This document shows positions 54,301-62,114 of a stretch of 64,000 nt of DNA, piece after piece. A program made the position numbers and the translations under genes. This DNA comes from DAOPZC01 sp035353175 (GTDB taxonomy: Bacteria > Verrucomicrobiota > Kiritimatiellia > RFP12 > UBA1067): positions 62,001 through 126,000 of the forward strand of contig DAOPZC010000006.1 in assembly GCA_035353175.1 (NCBI GenBank), in the 5' to 3' direction. Position 1 is the first letter of the stretch. Each line of letters starts with the position of its first letter. Under the pieces are notes generated by a model, which did no database searches, was not told where the DNA came from, and saw only the letters and a program-made list of their open reading frames with translations.

Positions 54301-55608
54301 CTTACGGAAGTGTCTTCTTCCGGCAACTATGTTTCGGATGTCCAGAACATCGCGGTCAGCGGCGAATATACCGACACGCCCTATCTGTACGTCGCGTGCG
54401 ACGGCGGTACGATCTACGTTTACGCGCTGACGCACGATGGCCTTTCGATCGACACGGAGCAAGGAACGGCGGGCCTCGTGAAGACGATTCCTTGGCGCGA
54501 AACTTTTGCGCTCTGCCAGAACGATCAGTCTGACCGGGTCAACGAACTGTTCAAATTCCGCAATTTCGTGGTCTCGAGAGATGGGCAGTATGCCTTCATG
54601 GCGCACTACAATTCGCAGGCTTCGTACTTCCTGCAGACCGTGTGGACCGATCCTGATGCAACCCACACGTTGGTCTACAACGGCGATGGGAAGTCGACTT
54701 TCTTGTTGAACAATCCTACGCGCAACGGCGTTGGAACGGCTGTCATGACCGATTATGACGGCGATTTGTCCTCCTCTACAATCGACATCCCGTCGACCGT
54801 CTTCGATGACAACTATTATGCTTATGCCGTAACGAACATCGCGCCGATTCTGCAAGCGGCAAAATCCGTGGAAGTGACCGCCGAGTCCGGCAAGGCGGTT
54901 TACAATAACGCGATTTACGCCAACACGGTTTACACGGAGTTGGAGGCCTATCTGCTCGCTGCCGATGAGACGGTTAACACCATCCACCCCAACGCGGCCA
55001 TGATCGATGCAGGTGCGTATGTCGGAGCGCAGAACGTGCTGGCGGTTCGCCTCCAGAGCGCCGCCCGTCCGTCCATGGACAATGCGTTCGACAGCAACCT
55101 CGTCGGGTATTACTACTCCGCTTCGGGCGATTGGAGCAATGACGGCACCGGGCTGTCCGCGCTGTACAACCTATACGGTAACAGCACAACTTCCCAAACG
55201 GCCTCCGCCGCATATGACTATCTGCAGGATCTTCGGAACCTTGGGGCCACCAATGTGCTTGTCAGCTTCTCGGCCAATACGGTGGGAGGCGCTGCTGCGG
55301 CCCAGATCGCAGCCGCCCTCGGTGTCGAGCCGGTTGTTGAGAACGGCATTGCTTCCGCCGAGTTTGTTTTCGCGGTCACATCCTTCACCTGCGACGGTAC
55401 GACCGCCACGTTGGTCGCCACCCGCACGGTGAATACAGGTGCCGCCACGAGTCCGACGGGCAGCTACAATCTCTATGGGCGGGCGTCACTGACATCCGAT
55501 TGGACAAAGTTGGGCGATTCGGGCGTTTACGATTCACCTGCGGGGACCATCACGTTCACAGACTTCAATCCGAACGGATGTTGCTTCTTCAAAGTCGTGA
55601 ACGAATAG
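51334..55608 (+). CDS. Large secreted protein with three ~360-residue repeats
   Basis: A 1424-residue exported protein (signal peptide about 1-25; AAAGGA before the ATG). Three tandem modules start near residues 26, 378 and 731. The first two are close, sharing DPHYMNKS(D/E)DDQYLA and (S/N)DGQY(M/A)F-type endings; the third is diverged (DGHHMFGDEQDEFLFV). Internal strand repeats (NVKISGIGTPNMFLYVQ, NVKVSGIGSPNMYLYVQ) suggest beta-propeller-like folds. Residues about 1106-1424 hold an unassigned region ending in a YGRASLTSDW..CCFFKVV module. Base composition looks less GC-rich than its neighbours. It is the only complete gene between repeats R2 and R3. Function is unknown; surface adhesion or carbohydrate binding are guesses. 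Confidence 0.85.
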   Translation: MKTENIRKYVALALFGACAVDVAQAKPWFENPVLKATVVSTNVIAGYDPHYMNKSDDDQYLAINWCYSANFPVELFSIPELEGLNGTYTNTMLGSIKVGTLKTWLGSTKSGATEKGVAVSVDRNVLILGDAGTTPTNVLSVTLDAYADQTWSSGRSFPKLNANGSANTLGFDGFDFGHAGTYLYSDCYTSGYRQQILKWTVNTTDGTTLTLCNVFTNSASTRIRNVSSYYINSADWVFYGEGDAVTAANPGAVWYCDATSGESTLLCTIPNVTSESKYDIMNVKISGIGTPNMFLYVQTDLTDLFIYDLTATGSGFTATYRKTVAIDDLLRVMDYTPSTAKYRDLEVSNDGQYMFFITHATLPAKVFVVYSKPETVKQWFEDPQLKATVYNQKFTLSGNTDPHYMNKSEDDQYLAVDWQYTSAYPVDLYSMTGLEALSGVHTNGDTLISSIQISSILGYTGLSSSWNHKAAAISFDRKLFLTGVASAGWGANGLSLDEIDNGTWTNAYAFTKFNANGTTNTYAYDGSDFGHNGTWLYSNHYDTDKGQVLKWAVDQEARTLTLSNTWTTTINRIRSVNAYYINGQEWIFTGEGNAKLGGGTPGVVYAINSDTDDPVLLCTLPITDGGSSESNDVMNVKVSGIGSPNMYLYVQLNIGPLFVYDLVVTDSGSLQAIYKTQISFDELNTITGYTPARYRNFEVSNDGRYAFLLQTASKTPAVYVLWAGAPTTPSLWWQSPSVKSSINLTNAYWTESNPQLDGHHMFGDEQDEFLFVPTKSTTSAATGFLVYKLPSVEGLSGTHNLVHFAQTADTSDFIVENSSWRGGAYSDEQKFFLVGTNQGSTPTGIPFLSMDGMTQCTVTATGSSWTLGDNAMVVTSAQETATDSFYGDNMFFSHNSEYLFSNSRLSANRGNLYMWKVATNGFTTGAGLTLYKTFTTPCARVRSCTARFMAGRDLVYYGEGKGSSVPTYRNVYVLDPERETSTLLCTLPSLTEVSSSGNYVSDVQNIAVSGEYTDTPYLYVACDGGTIYVYALTHDGLSIDTEQGTAGLVKTIPWRETFALCQNDQSDRVNELFKFRNFVVSRDGQYAFMAHYNSQASYFLQTVWTDPDATHTLVYNGDGKSTFLLNNPTRNGVGTAVMTDYDGDLSSSTIDIPSTVFDDNYYAYAVTNIAPILQAAKSVEVTAESGKAVYNNAIYANTVYTELEAYLLAADETVNTIHPNAAMIDAGAYVGAQNVLAVRLQSAARPSMDNAFDSNLVGYYYSASGDWSNDGTGLSALYNLYGNSTTSQTASAAYDYLQDLRNLGATNVLVSFSANTVGGAAAAQIAAALGVEPVVENGIASAEFVFAVTSFTCDGTTATLVATRTVNTGAATSPTGSYNLYGRASLTSDWTKLGDSGVYDSPAGTITFTDFNPNGCCFFKVVNE

Positions 55609-55728
55609 CACACGGCCAAACGCATAGCCAAACGACTAAGACCGGCGACGAAACTCAAGGCGTATCGCTGTTTCCGAGTACGCCGCGGGCTTGGAAATGC
55701 ACGGTCACCTTCTGACCGCCCTTCACGC

Positions 55729-55987
55729 GCGGATAGGACGCACAAGCTGCGTTTTCCAGCCGGTGCGGGATACGGCGAAGTCGGATAAAGGCGCTTCTAT
55801 CAAGTCGTTGGAGGGTTGAAAGGGCTCGGGTCAGGTCGGTTCGGGCGTTTTTTGAGGCCCGGCGTTGACGGCGGGCCTCAAAAAAAGTATGCTGTGGCCG
55901 TTCTCAGGTCGGGCAGGGAAAACCGATCTGACGTGTGGGTGCGGGTGCGCCTGCACGGAGAACAACGGAGGGTCGGATGTGTACGGA
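55729..55987 (+). repeat. R3: 259-bp R element, exact direct repeat of R2
   Basis: Identical to R2 by direct reading. Its left flank is the short tail after the repeat-protein gene. Its right edge cuts the 3' end of the GH16-sulfatase gene, replacing the native C-terminus with an in-frame tail read from R3 on the minus strand. The hairpin at 55848-55886 is the same terminator-like structure as in R2. Confidence 0.92.
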
Positions 55988-58287
55988 TCTAGCCGCAGAT
56001 CGTAGAACTCCCATGCGGGCGGCGTCGGCTCAATCTTGTAGGAGTTCTTCAGCCACGGCATGGAGGGCTTCCCGTACTTGGCCTCGTCGTAAGGCAGTCC
56101 GTAGTAGAAGATCAGCTTGTAGTCCGCCGTTCGCAGCCCGAAGTGCGCGGGGTTGTCGTGATGCATCAGGTGCATCCAGTAGCGGTAGTACGTTGCCGTG
56201 CGCCAGCCGGGAATCGTCTTGCCCTCGAGCGCCGGTTCGAAGCTATGGCCCTGCATGATATCCGGTGCCTTCACGCCAGCCAGCGCAAGCATGGTGGGCG
56301 CGAAGTCCGTGTTGTTGATCAGCAGGTCGCTGGCCGTTCCGGGCTTCACCAGTTTCGGATAGTGGACGATGAAGGGCATGCGCATGGATTCCTCGTACAT
56401 CCAGCGCTTGTCGATGTAATCGTGCTCGCCGAGCATCATGCCCTGGTCGGCGGTGTAGATGATAACCGTGTTCTCCCACAGCCCGTTCTTCTTCAGGTAG
56501 TCGAACAGCCGCGCGAGGTTGTCGTCCACACCCTTCACGCAGCGGAGGTAGTGCTTCAGATACTCCTGATAGGCGCGGTGGGTGTAGTCGTAATCGTCCA
56601 GAGACGGGTCGATCTTGTAGTCGATGCCGTAGTTGCGGACGGGGTGGCGCTTCGACACCGAGGTGCCGATGCGATGGACGAGGCTGTCGTTGGGCCCTCG
56701 CGTGGCCACGGAGCCGAATCCGGGCGCGGGCTGGTCGTAGAGGTTGGCCGGCTCGGGTATCTCGACGTCAGCGAGATAGCTTTCGTAGCGCGGCGCGTAT
56801 TCGAACATGTCGTGCGGCGCCTTGTAGTGGTGCATGAGAAAGAAGGGTTTGGTCTTATCGCGCTTCTCCAGCCAGTCGATGGTGAGGTCGGTGATCACGT
56901 CGCTGCTGTGTCCTTTGCTCGATATCCTGTTCTTCGGCCAAGGCTTCGGGCCCCGGACGATGAAGTCCGGGTTGAAGTACTTCCCTTGGCCAGGCAGCAC
57001 GCAGTAGTAGTCGAATGACGCCGGCTCTTCCTCGAGATGCCACTTGCCGATCATCGCCGTGAGATACCCTGCCTTCTTCATTTCCTGCGGCAGATACTGG
57101 CGCTCGGGTGGCAGCTTGCCATCCAGGTCGAGCACCCCGTTGCTCTGCGGATACTGGCCGGTCAGAATCGTGGCCCGGCTCGGGGTGCAGATGGAGTTCA
57201 CACAGAACACGCGGTCGAAACGCATGCCCTCGGCGGCCAGCCTGTCCAGCGTGGGCGTGGGGTTCAGCTTGGCGAGCTGGCTCCCGTAACAGCCGAACGC
57301 CTGGGTTGTATGATCGTCCGCCATGATATAGAGGATGTTGGGGTGTCCCTCGATCGTCGCCTCGCTCCGTACCGCGGGGACTGTATCCTTGGACGTGGCG
57401 CCCTCATCGGCCAGCTCCCACGTCCGCACCCAGTCGTACTGAGTGGTCCGTTCCTCTTGCGTACCGGTTTCCACCAAGCCGCCGTCCTCGGGAACCGGAT
57501 TCCAGTCGTAGATTTCAACAGCCATCTGAATGAACGAGGAAGCGTCCCATGCGACCTTCGGTTTGATGGAATAGACGCATTTGCCATCGAGGAAGAATTG
57601 CACCTCTTCCTGCGACTTCCACCACGCACCGTAGACATAGAACCGCTCGCTGTTCTTCGTCTCTGTCGGGACGGAGCCCTGAAGCTGCTCCTTCTTGGGT
57701 TTTTTGTCCCAATCGATCAAATTGGAGTGGAAGATACGGTCCCACTTCTTTGCCCATCTTTCCGTCTTGTCGGTGATGAGCCCCACACATTCCTGGATAT
57801 CCAGTTCCTGGTGTTTTCTGGAGCCCGGTTTGTTCACGAGCCAGAAGGTCGATGACATGACGGTCGCATTGGCTTTCATCCGACATTCGTAATACCAACC
57901 CGGCCGTCCCGGATGCAGCGAACGCACGATCGCGCCCTGATGAGTGAAGCGCTTGCCGTCTCTCATCACCGGCGCTTCCAGCTTGCTCACCGTCACGTTC
58001 ATCTTGCCGTCTCTGACGGCCACATTTTCTGCCCTGAAGAGGCCTGGTGCGCGTCCGTACCAACCCCAGCCGTTCTCCACGGGCTCGCTCTGCCATTTCG
58101 TGGCATCCAACGACGCGCCCTCAAACTCATCCGAAAGGAGCGGCACTTGTCTCCAGACTTTACCGGCGGGCTTTGGGTCCTCACCCGACAAGAAGGTCGG
58201 CTGCGCAGAGGCCAGTCCAGCACCCGTGGTCGCCAGAAGACTTGCGATCAGCAACCTCTTGGCAAGACTGTGTAATCCTGAGTTCAT
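55831..58287 (-). CDS. GH16 glycoside hydrolase-sulfatase fusion, 3' end replaced by R3
   Basis: An exported bifunctional protein; 818 residues, of which about the last 51 are read from R3. Signal peptide 1-28. GH16 domain about 32-295 with the catalytic ExDxxE motif E161LDIQE166, then an S1 sulfatase domain from about 315. The sulfatase has ADD (near 323-325), the formylglycine motif C367TPSR371, GKWHLE, and further metal-site motifs. Native sequence ends at FYDLRLDP, where family members continue for some 30-50 residues; here the frame runs into R3 (YTSDPPLFSVQAHP) and stops. GH16 plus sulfatase suits agar, porphyran or carrageenan. Its ATG overlaps the GH117 stop (ATGA). Confidence 0.85.
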   Translation of the reverse strand: MNSGLHSLAKRLLIASLLATTGAGLASAQPTFLSGEDPKPAGKVWRQVPLLSDEFEGASLDATKWQSEPVENGWGWYGRAPGLFRAENVAVRDGKMNVTVSKLEAPVMRDGKRFTHQGAIVRSLHPGRPGWYYECRMKANATVMSSTFWLVNKPGSRKHQELDIQECVGLITDKTERWAKKWDRIFHSNLIDWDKKPKKEQLQGSVPTETKNSERFYVYGAWWKSQEEVQFFLDGKCVYSIKPKVAWDASSFIQMAVEIYDWNPVPEDGGLVETGTQEERTTQYDWVRTWELADEGATSKDTVPAVRSEATIEGHPNILYIMADDHTTQAFGCYGSQLAKLNPTPTLDRLAAEGMRFDRVFCVNSICTPSRATILTGQYPQSNGVLDLDGKLPPERQYLPQEMKKAGYLTAMIGKWHLEEEPASFDYYCVLPGQGKYFNPDFIVRGPKPWPKNRISSKGHSSDVITDLTIDWLEKRDKTKPFFLMHHYKAPHDMFEYAPRYESYLADVEIPEPANLYDQPAPGFGSVATRGPNDSLVHRIGTSVSKRHPVRNYGIDYKIDPSLDDYDYTHRAYQEYLKHYLRCVKGVDDNLARLFDYLKKNGLWENTVIIYTADQGMMLGEHDYIDKRWMYEESMRMPFIVHYPKLVKPGTASDLLINNTDFAPTMLALAGVKAPDIMQGHSFEPALEGKTIPGWRTATYYRYWMHLMHHDNPAHFGLRTADYKLIFYYGLPYDEAKYGKPSMPWLKNSYKIEPTPPAWEFYDLRLDPYTSDPPLFSVQAHPHPHVRSVFPARPENGHSILFLRPAVNAGPQKTPEPT

Positions 58288-59546
58288 GGTTGTTCCTGTT
58301 GGGAAGACGCTTTGATGCGTTGTTCGCGCTGGCGTCGGTTCAGGCCCTGCGAGAAATAAGCCTCCGGCTTGAGATACAGGTCGGTCTGCTTCATCGCCGG
58401 GTCGTTCACGTCTTGACTCAAGTCGCAGTCGAAGCGCGCCAGAACGCTGTGGCGCCGGTCGGGCGCGCCCACCGCCGTGATGTGACAGAGGCCCCACGTG
58501 ATCCCGCGCCCGTCCCCTGTGTCGGTGAAGGCGTCCGGCACATACGGTCCGGCGGCCACGGGCATCAGACTGGACACCGCGGCGAGCCGGAAGTTGACGC
58601 CGTCTGGCGCATACTGGATTGTGTTGTGCTCGAGCCCGTTGTGGATCGCGAACGCGGCCATACCCCCCATGAACGGGAACAGCGTCGTCTCGTGGCCGGA
58701 GTTCATCACCGGATTGAGCGGGTGCTTGACGAACGGGCCCAGCGGATCGTCAGCAATGGCGAGCCCGTGCGCGCGGACGTGGGGGCTGGCGTTATTGAAG
58801 TCGGACTTGTAGTAAAGATAGATCTTGCCCTTGTAGACAAGCGGATACGGGTCGTGAATCGAATATTGGTCCCACTCGCCGGGCGCGCCGTTGGGAATGA
58901 CAATCTTGCCGCAAGGCCGCCACGGGCCATCGGGCGAGTCGGCAACCGAGGCTGTGACAGGACAGTCATCGCCGCGCTTGCCCGACATCTCGAGAAACCC
59001 CTGATAGTAGAGGTAGTACTTGCCCTTCCAGATTAGGATGTCGGCCGTGCAGACGGAGCGCCAGCCCGTCTGCGGCTTGGGCGGGCGCGGCACGGCCATG
59101 CCCTGTTCCTGCCACCTGAAGCCGTCTTCGCTGGTGGCGCACCAGATTTCGGAGAGGTCCCAGTCGCTTGAGGGGATCGTGTCGGTCGCGCGGTCCGCGC
59201 CCTGCGGCGGCGTGGTGGTCTGGCGGTGCGTGTACCAGACGTAGTACTTGCCGTTGGCACGGATGACTTTCGATGGGTCGCGGCGGGAGACTGTTCCGTC
59301 AGAACCGTGGTAGTCCAGCCCTTCGAGCGGCGTGAACTTGAAGGTGGAATAGAGCTCGTTGGCCTCGGGCGTCGGCGCGAGGTAGTCGTCATAGAGCCGC
59401 TCCATCGCCGCACTCAACGGCCGGTCGGGCTTCCGAGGCGGCAGTTCGTATGGGAATGCCGCAGGCTCGGCTGCGACCAGCGAGGCCAGCGGTGCCAGCA
59501 GCAGGACGGTGAGAATCGCAGGCTTTTTCATACAGGTGCTTCTCAT
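58284..59546 (-). CDS. GH117 family alpha-1,3-(3,6-anhydro)-L-galactosidase-like enzyme
   Basis: A 420-residue exported enzyme of the five-bladed propeller GH117 family, which releases 3,6-anhydro-L-galactose from neoagaro-oligosaccharides. Diagnostic stretches are SRRDPSKVIRANGKYYVWYT, WDLSEIWCATSEDGF, AVPRPPKPQTGWRS, DILIWKGKYYLYYQGF, and NSGHETTLFPF. These carry the family's Asp, Asp and Glu plus the conserved His. The start at 59546 is favoured by GGAG seven bases upstream; alternatives lie at 59531 and 59552. It is translationally coupled to the GH16-sulfatase gene downstream. It strongly points to agar or porphyran as a substrate. Confidence 0.88.
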   Translation of the reverse strand: MRSTCMKKPAILTVLLLAPLASLVAAEPAAFPYELPPRKPDRPLSAAMERLYDDYLAPTPEANELYSTFKFTPLEGLDYHGSDGTVSRRDPSKVIRANGKYYVWYTHRQTTTPPQGADRATDTIPSSDWDLSEIWCATSEDGFRWQEQGMAVPRPPKPQTGWRSVCTADILIWKGKYYLYYQGFLEMSGKRGDDCPVTASVADSPDGPWRPCGKIVIPNGAPGEWDQYSIHDPYPLVYKGKIYLYYKSDFNNASPHVRAHGLAIADDPLGPFVKHPLNPVMNSGHETTLFPFMGGMAAFAIHNGLEHNTIQYAPDGVNFRLAAVSSLMPVAAGPYVPDAFTDTGDGRGITWGLCHITAVGAPDRRHSVLARFDCDLSQDVNDPAMKQTDLYLKPEAYFSQGLNRRQREQRIKASSQQEQP

Positions 59547-59586
59547 TTTCATTCTCCGGTCAGTTCCAATCATTGGAGATTCAACG

Positions 59587-60699
59587 TCACTTCCAGTCTA
59601 TCTTGGCCGTTTTCGTCTCCAAGTTCACGAACACGGAGGCGTGCTCGAATTCGCGCGTGTAGGTCCATCCATCGCGCCTAGCATCACCTTTGGGGGCGCC
59701 GAGCGGTTTGTCGAACTCGGGATACCAGTCGAACGTGCCGTGTTCACCCAGCCAGCCCCACGTATAACAAAAATAGCAATGGCGTTCGGCCCCCACCAGG
59801 AAACAGGCCAACGGAAATGTGATGCGCTCTGCGGCGATGCGGTGCAGTGCGTCGTGCGGCTTCTGCATCATCTCCTTGTCGCTCCACCAAGTGAACCCCG
59901 GCCATCCCTTGAAGACGATGATCTTGCCGCTCTGGGCGGCCTTGCGCATTTCTTCAATCTCGGCGGCCAAATATTCCTTGCTGGGCCGCTTGACGTCCGG
60001 AGCACGATCAAAGTCATCCATCATGGCGCCGTCGGTGACAGGCAGCAATCGCACTGTAGGCGCCCCCTGTTTCTGATCATCGCCATGAAGCGGATTGAAA
60101 ATGATGAGCTTGTCAGGCCCCATGGCCGCACGCGCTTCCTGCAACATGGCCAACAGCCCCTTGTCCAAATCGGCAACCTTTTCCTGGCTCACCAGACGGC
60201 CCCATTTGATGGACGCGGTGCCCGCCCCGTCCACGAACAGGCCGTCACAGGAATAGTCCCGCACGGCCTTGGCCGCCACACCGGACCACCACTCGCGCAC
60301 GTCTGGGCGGGAAACGTCAAAATACTCGCTGACGGCTCCGTCCTTTGGAGCGGACAACCGCCCGGCTTCAGGAAAGCTGGCGTTAGACACTTTCCACGGC
60401 GACTTCAGCAAGTCGCAGGACCAGTAGAACAACACTTTCGCCTTGGGATTGCGCTGCTTGATGGCGCGCGCTCCCGCCGTGATGTTGGTTTCTATGCTGC
60501 TGTTGATTCTTCCGCCGGCCTGAAACGTGATTAAAGCAAAGTGGTCGGCCAGAAAATTGTACTGCGCCGGCTTCAGCCCGTCGCCGATGCTCAGATGCGC
60601 ATAGAGCGGCACCCGCTCCCAGTTGAAAGGAGGAAAACCGTCGGCAGCGTGGAGTGCGACAAGGGGAATCAGAGGCAGGATGGCTAGAATATTTCTCAT
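59587..60699 (-). CDS. Putative secreted glycoside hydrolase (GHL15-like), paralogue 1
   Basis: A 370-residue exported protein (signal peptide about 1-19) with a probable TIM-barrel: strands FALITFQAGG, KVLFYWSCD, CDGLFVDGAG, KLIIFNPLHG, GAMMDDFDR, KIIVFKGWPGF, then a C-terminal beta segment (YTREFEHASVFVNLETKT). Asp157 in FVDG and Asp229 in MMDDF are candidate catalytic acids. From memory it resembles 'hypothetical glycosyl hydrolase 15' families. It shares layout and motifs with the next gene, whose stop overlaps its start (ATGA). No characterised enzyme is known to me. Confidence 0.7.
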   Translation of the reverse strand: MRNILAILPLIPLVALHAADGFPPFNWERVPLYAHLSIGDGLKPAQYNFLADHFALITFQAGGRINSSIETNITAGARAIKQRNPKAKVLFYWSCDLLKSPWKVSNASFPEAGRLSAPKDGAVSEYFDVSRPDVREWWSGVAAKAVRDYSCDGLFVDGAGTASIKWGRLVSQEKVADLDKGLLAMLQEARAAMGPDKLIIFNPLHGDDQKQGAPTVRLLPVTDGAMMDDFDRAPDVKRPSKEYLAAEIEEMRKAAQSGKIIVFKGWPGFTWWSDKEMMQKPHDALHRIAAERITFPLACFLVGAERHCYFCYTWGWLGEHGTFDWYPEFDKPLGAPKGDARRDGWTYTREFEHASVFVNLETKTAKIDWK

Positions 60700-62000
60700 T
60701 GTATTGCTTTGTTCGCTCGGGTGTCCTTGGGTGGAACAGACGGCTTGGCCGCAGCGTCATGCCAATTGAAGTGTGTCTGCTTGGTTTCCACGTTCAGCGA
60801 AACATCCACATGCTCAAAGGACCGGGTATAGGCGTAGCCTTTTTTGACGGGGTCACCCAACGGCCGGCCCAACGGCCGGTTCAGCGTTTCAAGATCGCTC
60901 GAGTCCCATTTCCATTGCGCATCCAGCGCGTTCACGCTTCCCTGGTAGCTGAAATAGGCGTACTTCTCGGCGGCTATCAGAAACACGGCCAGCGGAAAAT
61001 CGACTCCGGCGGCGAACTGCGCAGATGCCGTACCGTCCGCCGCCACCGCTTCATCCGCCAATGGCCCGCTCTGCAGCATGATGATCTTCCCTTTCGACAG
61101 AGCCTCACGCATCAACTGAATAGTCACGCAGATCGCCTCCGCCTCGGTTTGCCTCGGTTGGGTGCCTCGGGCCGGAAGCCTCCAGCGTTCGAAATAGGAG
61201 CCGGACGTTATACGCATGATCTCGCGGTTCCCGTTGGGCCGCTCGTTGCGCAGAGTGTTTCCAACCAGCAGCTTCCCCTTGGGCATTCGCAGGGAGAGCT
61301 GAATGAGCGAGTTCACATAATTCGAAGGGGCCTTCAAGTTCCCGTCGGCGTCCACCAGCGACTTGTCGCCGCCGCCCACTTTGTCGAGAAAAACGCCGTC
61401 GATGTTGGGATCCGCCGCCATGCCTAGCGCGGTGTCCACCCACCACTTCTGCATTTCGGGAATGTCGTGGTTGAAGGTCCGGAGCTTGCCTCGGATCAAA
61501 CGATACTCCTTCGTCCCGTCCGCCCTTCGCGTGTATTCGCTCCACTCATCCGACTGGTAGGCGGCATTTGCGGCGTAGCCCTCGTAGTAGACAACGGTAT
61601 TCCAGTAGAAGAAGACTTTGATCGCGGGGTTGCGTTTCTTTAACTCGCGGGCGGCCCAGCGAATGCCCTCCTCGGTGCTGGCCTTGCCCTGGGCGTTGGC
61701 TTTCTCCATCATGACGACCTGATAGCGGCTCGCGATCGACTCCACTTGCTCCGGCGCGAGGGCATCCTTGCTCCGGACGGCCAGCCAGCGCGGAACCTTC
61801 TCCCAGGAGAACGCCGGGTAATTGGTGAAATCCGTCTGCGCGGGATAGGGCGTGATGTAGCTCTTCCCTGTGGCGAATCCGGAGTAGTCGCTCAGATCCC
61901 AGGCCCGAGAGGCAGACGAGGGGGGGGCGTCCACATTTGCCGCCGCGCCTGCGAAGCAACAGGCCATCGTAAAGACTAAAGTGAGAGGGAGGGGTTTCAT
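60696..62000 (-). CDS. Putative secreted glycoside hydrolase (GHL15-like), paralogue 2
   Basis: A 434-residue exported protein (signal peptide about 1-22), paralogous to the preceding hydrolase. Shared landmarks are FSWEKVP, KVFFYWN, (I)DGVFLDK with Asp206, GSYFERW with Glu271 in the place of MMDDF, KIIMLQSGP, FPLAVFLIAAEKYAYFSY, and the tail YTRSFEHVDVSLNVETKQ. The Asp-to-Glu difference at the second acid and a longer N-terminal extension suggest related but different specificity. It is first gene of the coupled galactan operon (434-aa, 370-aa, GH117, GH16-sulfatase). There is no strong ribosome site before the ATG. Confidence 0.7.
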   Translation of the reverse strand: MKPLPLTLVFTMACCFAGAAANVDAPPSSASRAWDLSDYSGFATGKSYITPYPAQTDFTNYPAFSWEKVPRWLAVRSKDALAPEQVESIASRYQVVMMEKANAQGKASTEEGIRWAARELKKRNPAIKVFFYWNTVVYYEGYAANAAYQSDEWSEYTRRADGTKEYRLIRGKLRTFNHDIPEMQKWWVDTALGMAADPNIDGVFLDKVGGGDKSLVDADGNLKAPSNYVNSLIQLSLRMPKGKLLVGNTLRNERPNGNREIMRITSGSYFERWRLPARGTQPRQTEAEAICVTIQLMREALSKGKIIMLQSGPLADEAVAADGTASAQFAAGVDFPLAVFLIAAEKYAYFSYQGSVNALDAQWKWDSSDLETLNRPLGRPLGDPVKKGYAYTRSFEHVDVSLNVETKQTHFNWHDAAAKPSVPPKDTRANKAIQ

Positions 62001-62101
62001 TGCCGGCTCAGCGCTGGTCTGCAGTCACCATGGGTACGCATGGAGTAGCAGGGAAGGTATTCCTTCAGGGGTTCGTCCACTTCATTGTCCGCAGCAATAA
62101 T

Positions 62102-62114
62102 ACACATTATGTGT
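62102..62114. promoter_or_regulatory. 13-bp palindrome upstream of the galactan operon
   Basis: ACACATTATGTGT is a perfect odd palindrome about 102-114 bp upstream of the operon's first start, in the 461-bp divergent gap (62001-62461). It could be an operator for substrate control. Also in this gap, CTTGC recurs several times around 62310-62335. No gene is supported here. Confidence 0.3.

Noticed and set aside
50775..55987. A conventional composite transposon or insertion sequence
   Set aside because: No transposase, no terminal inverted repeats and no target-site duplication are visible in the repeats.
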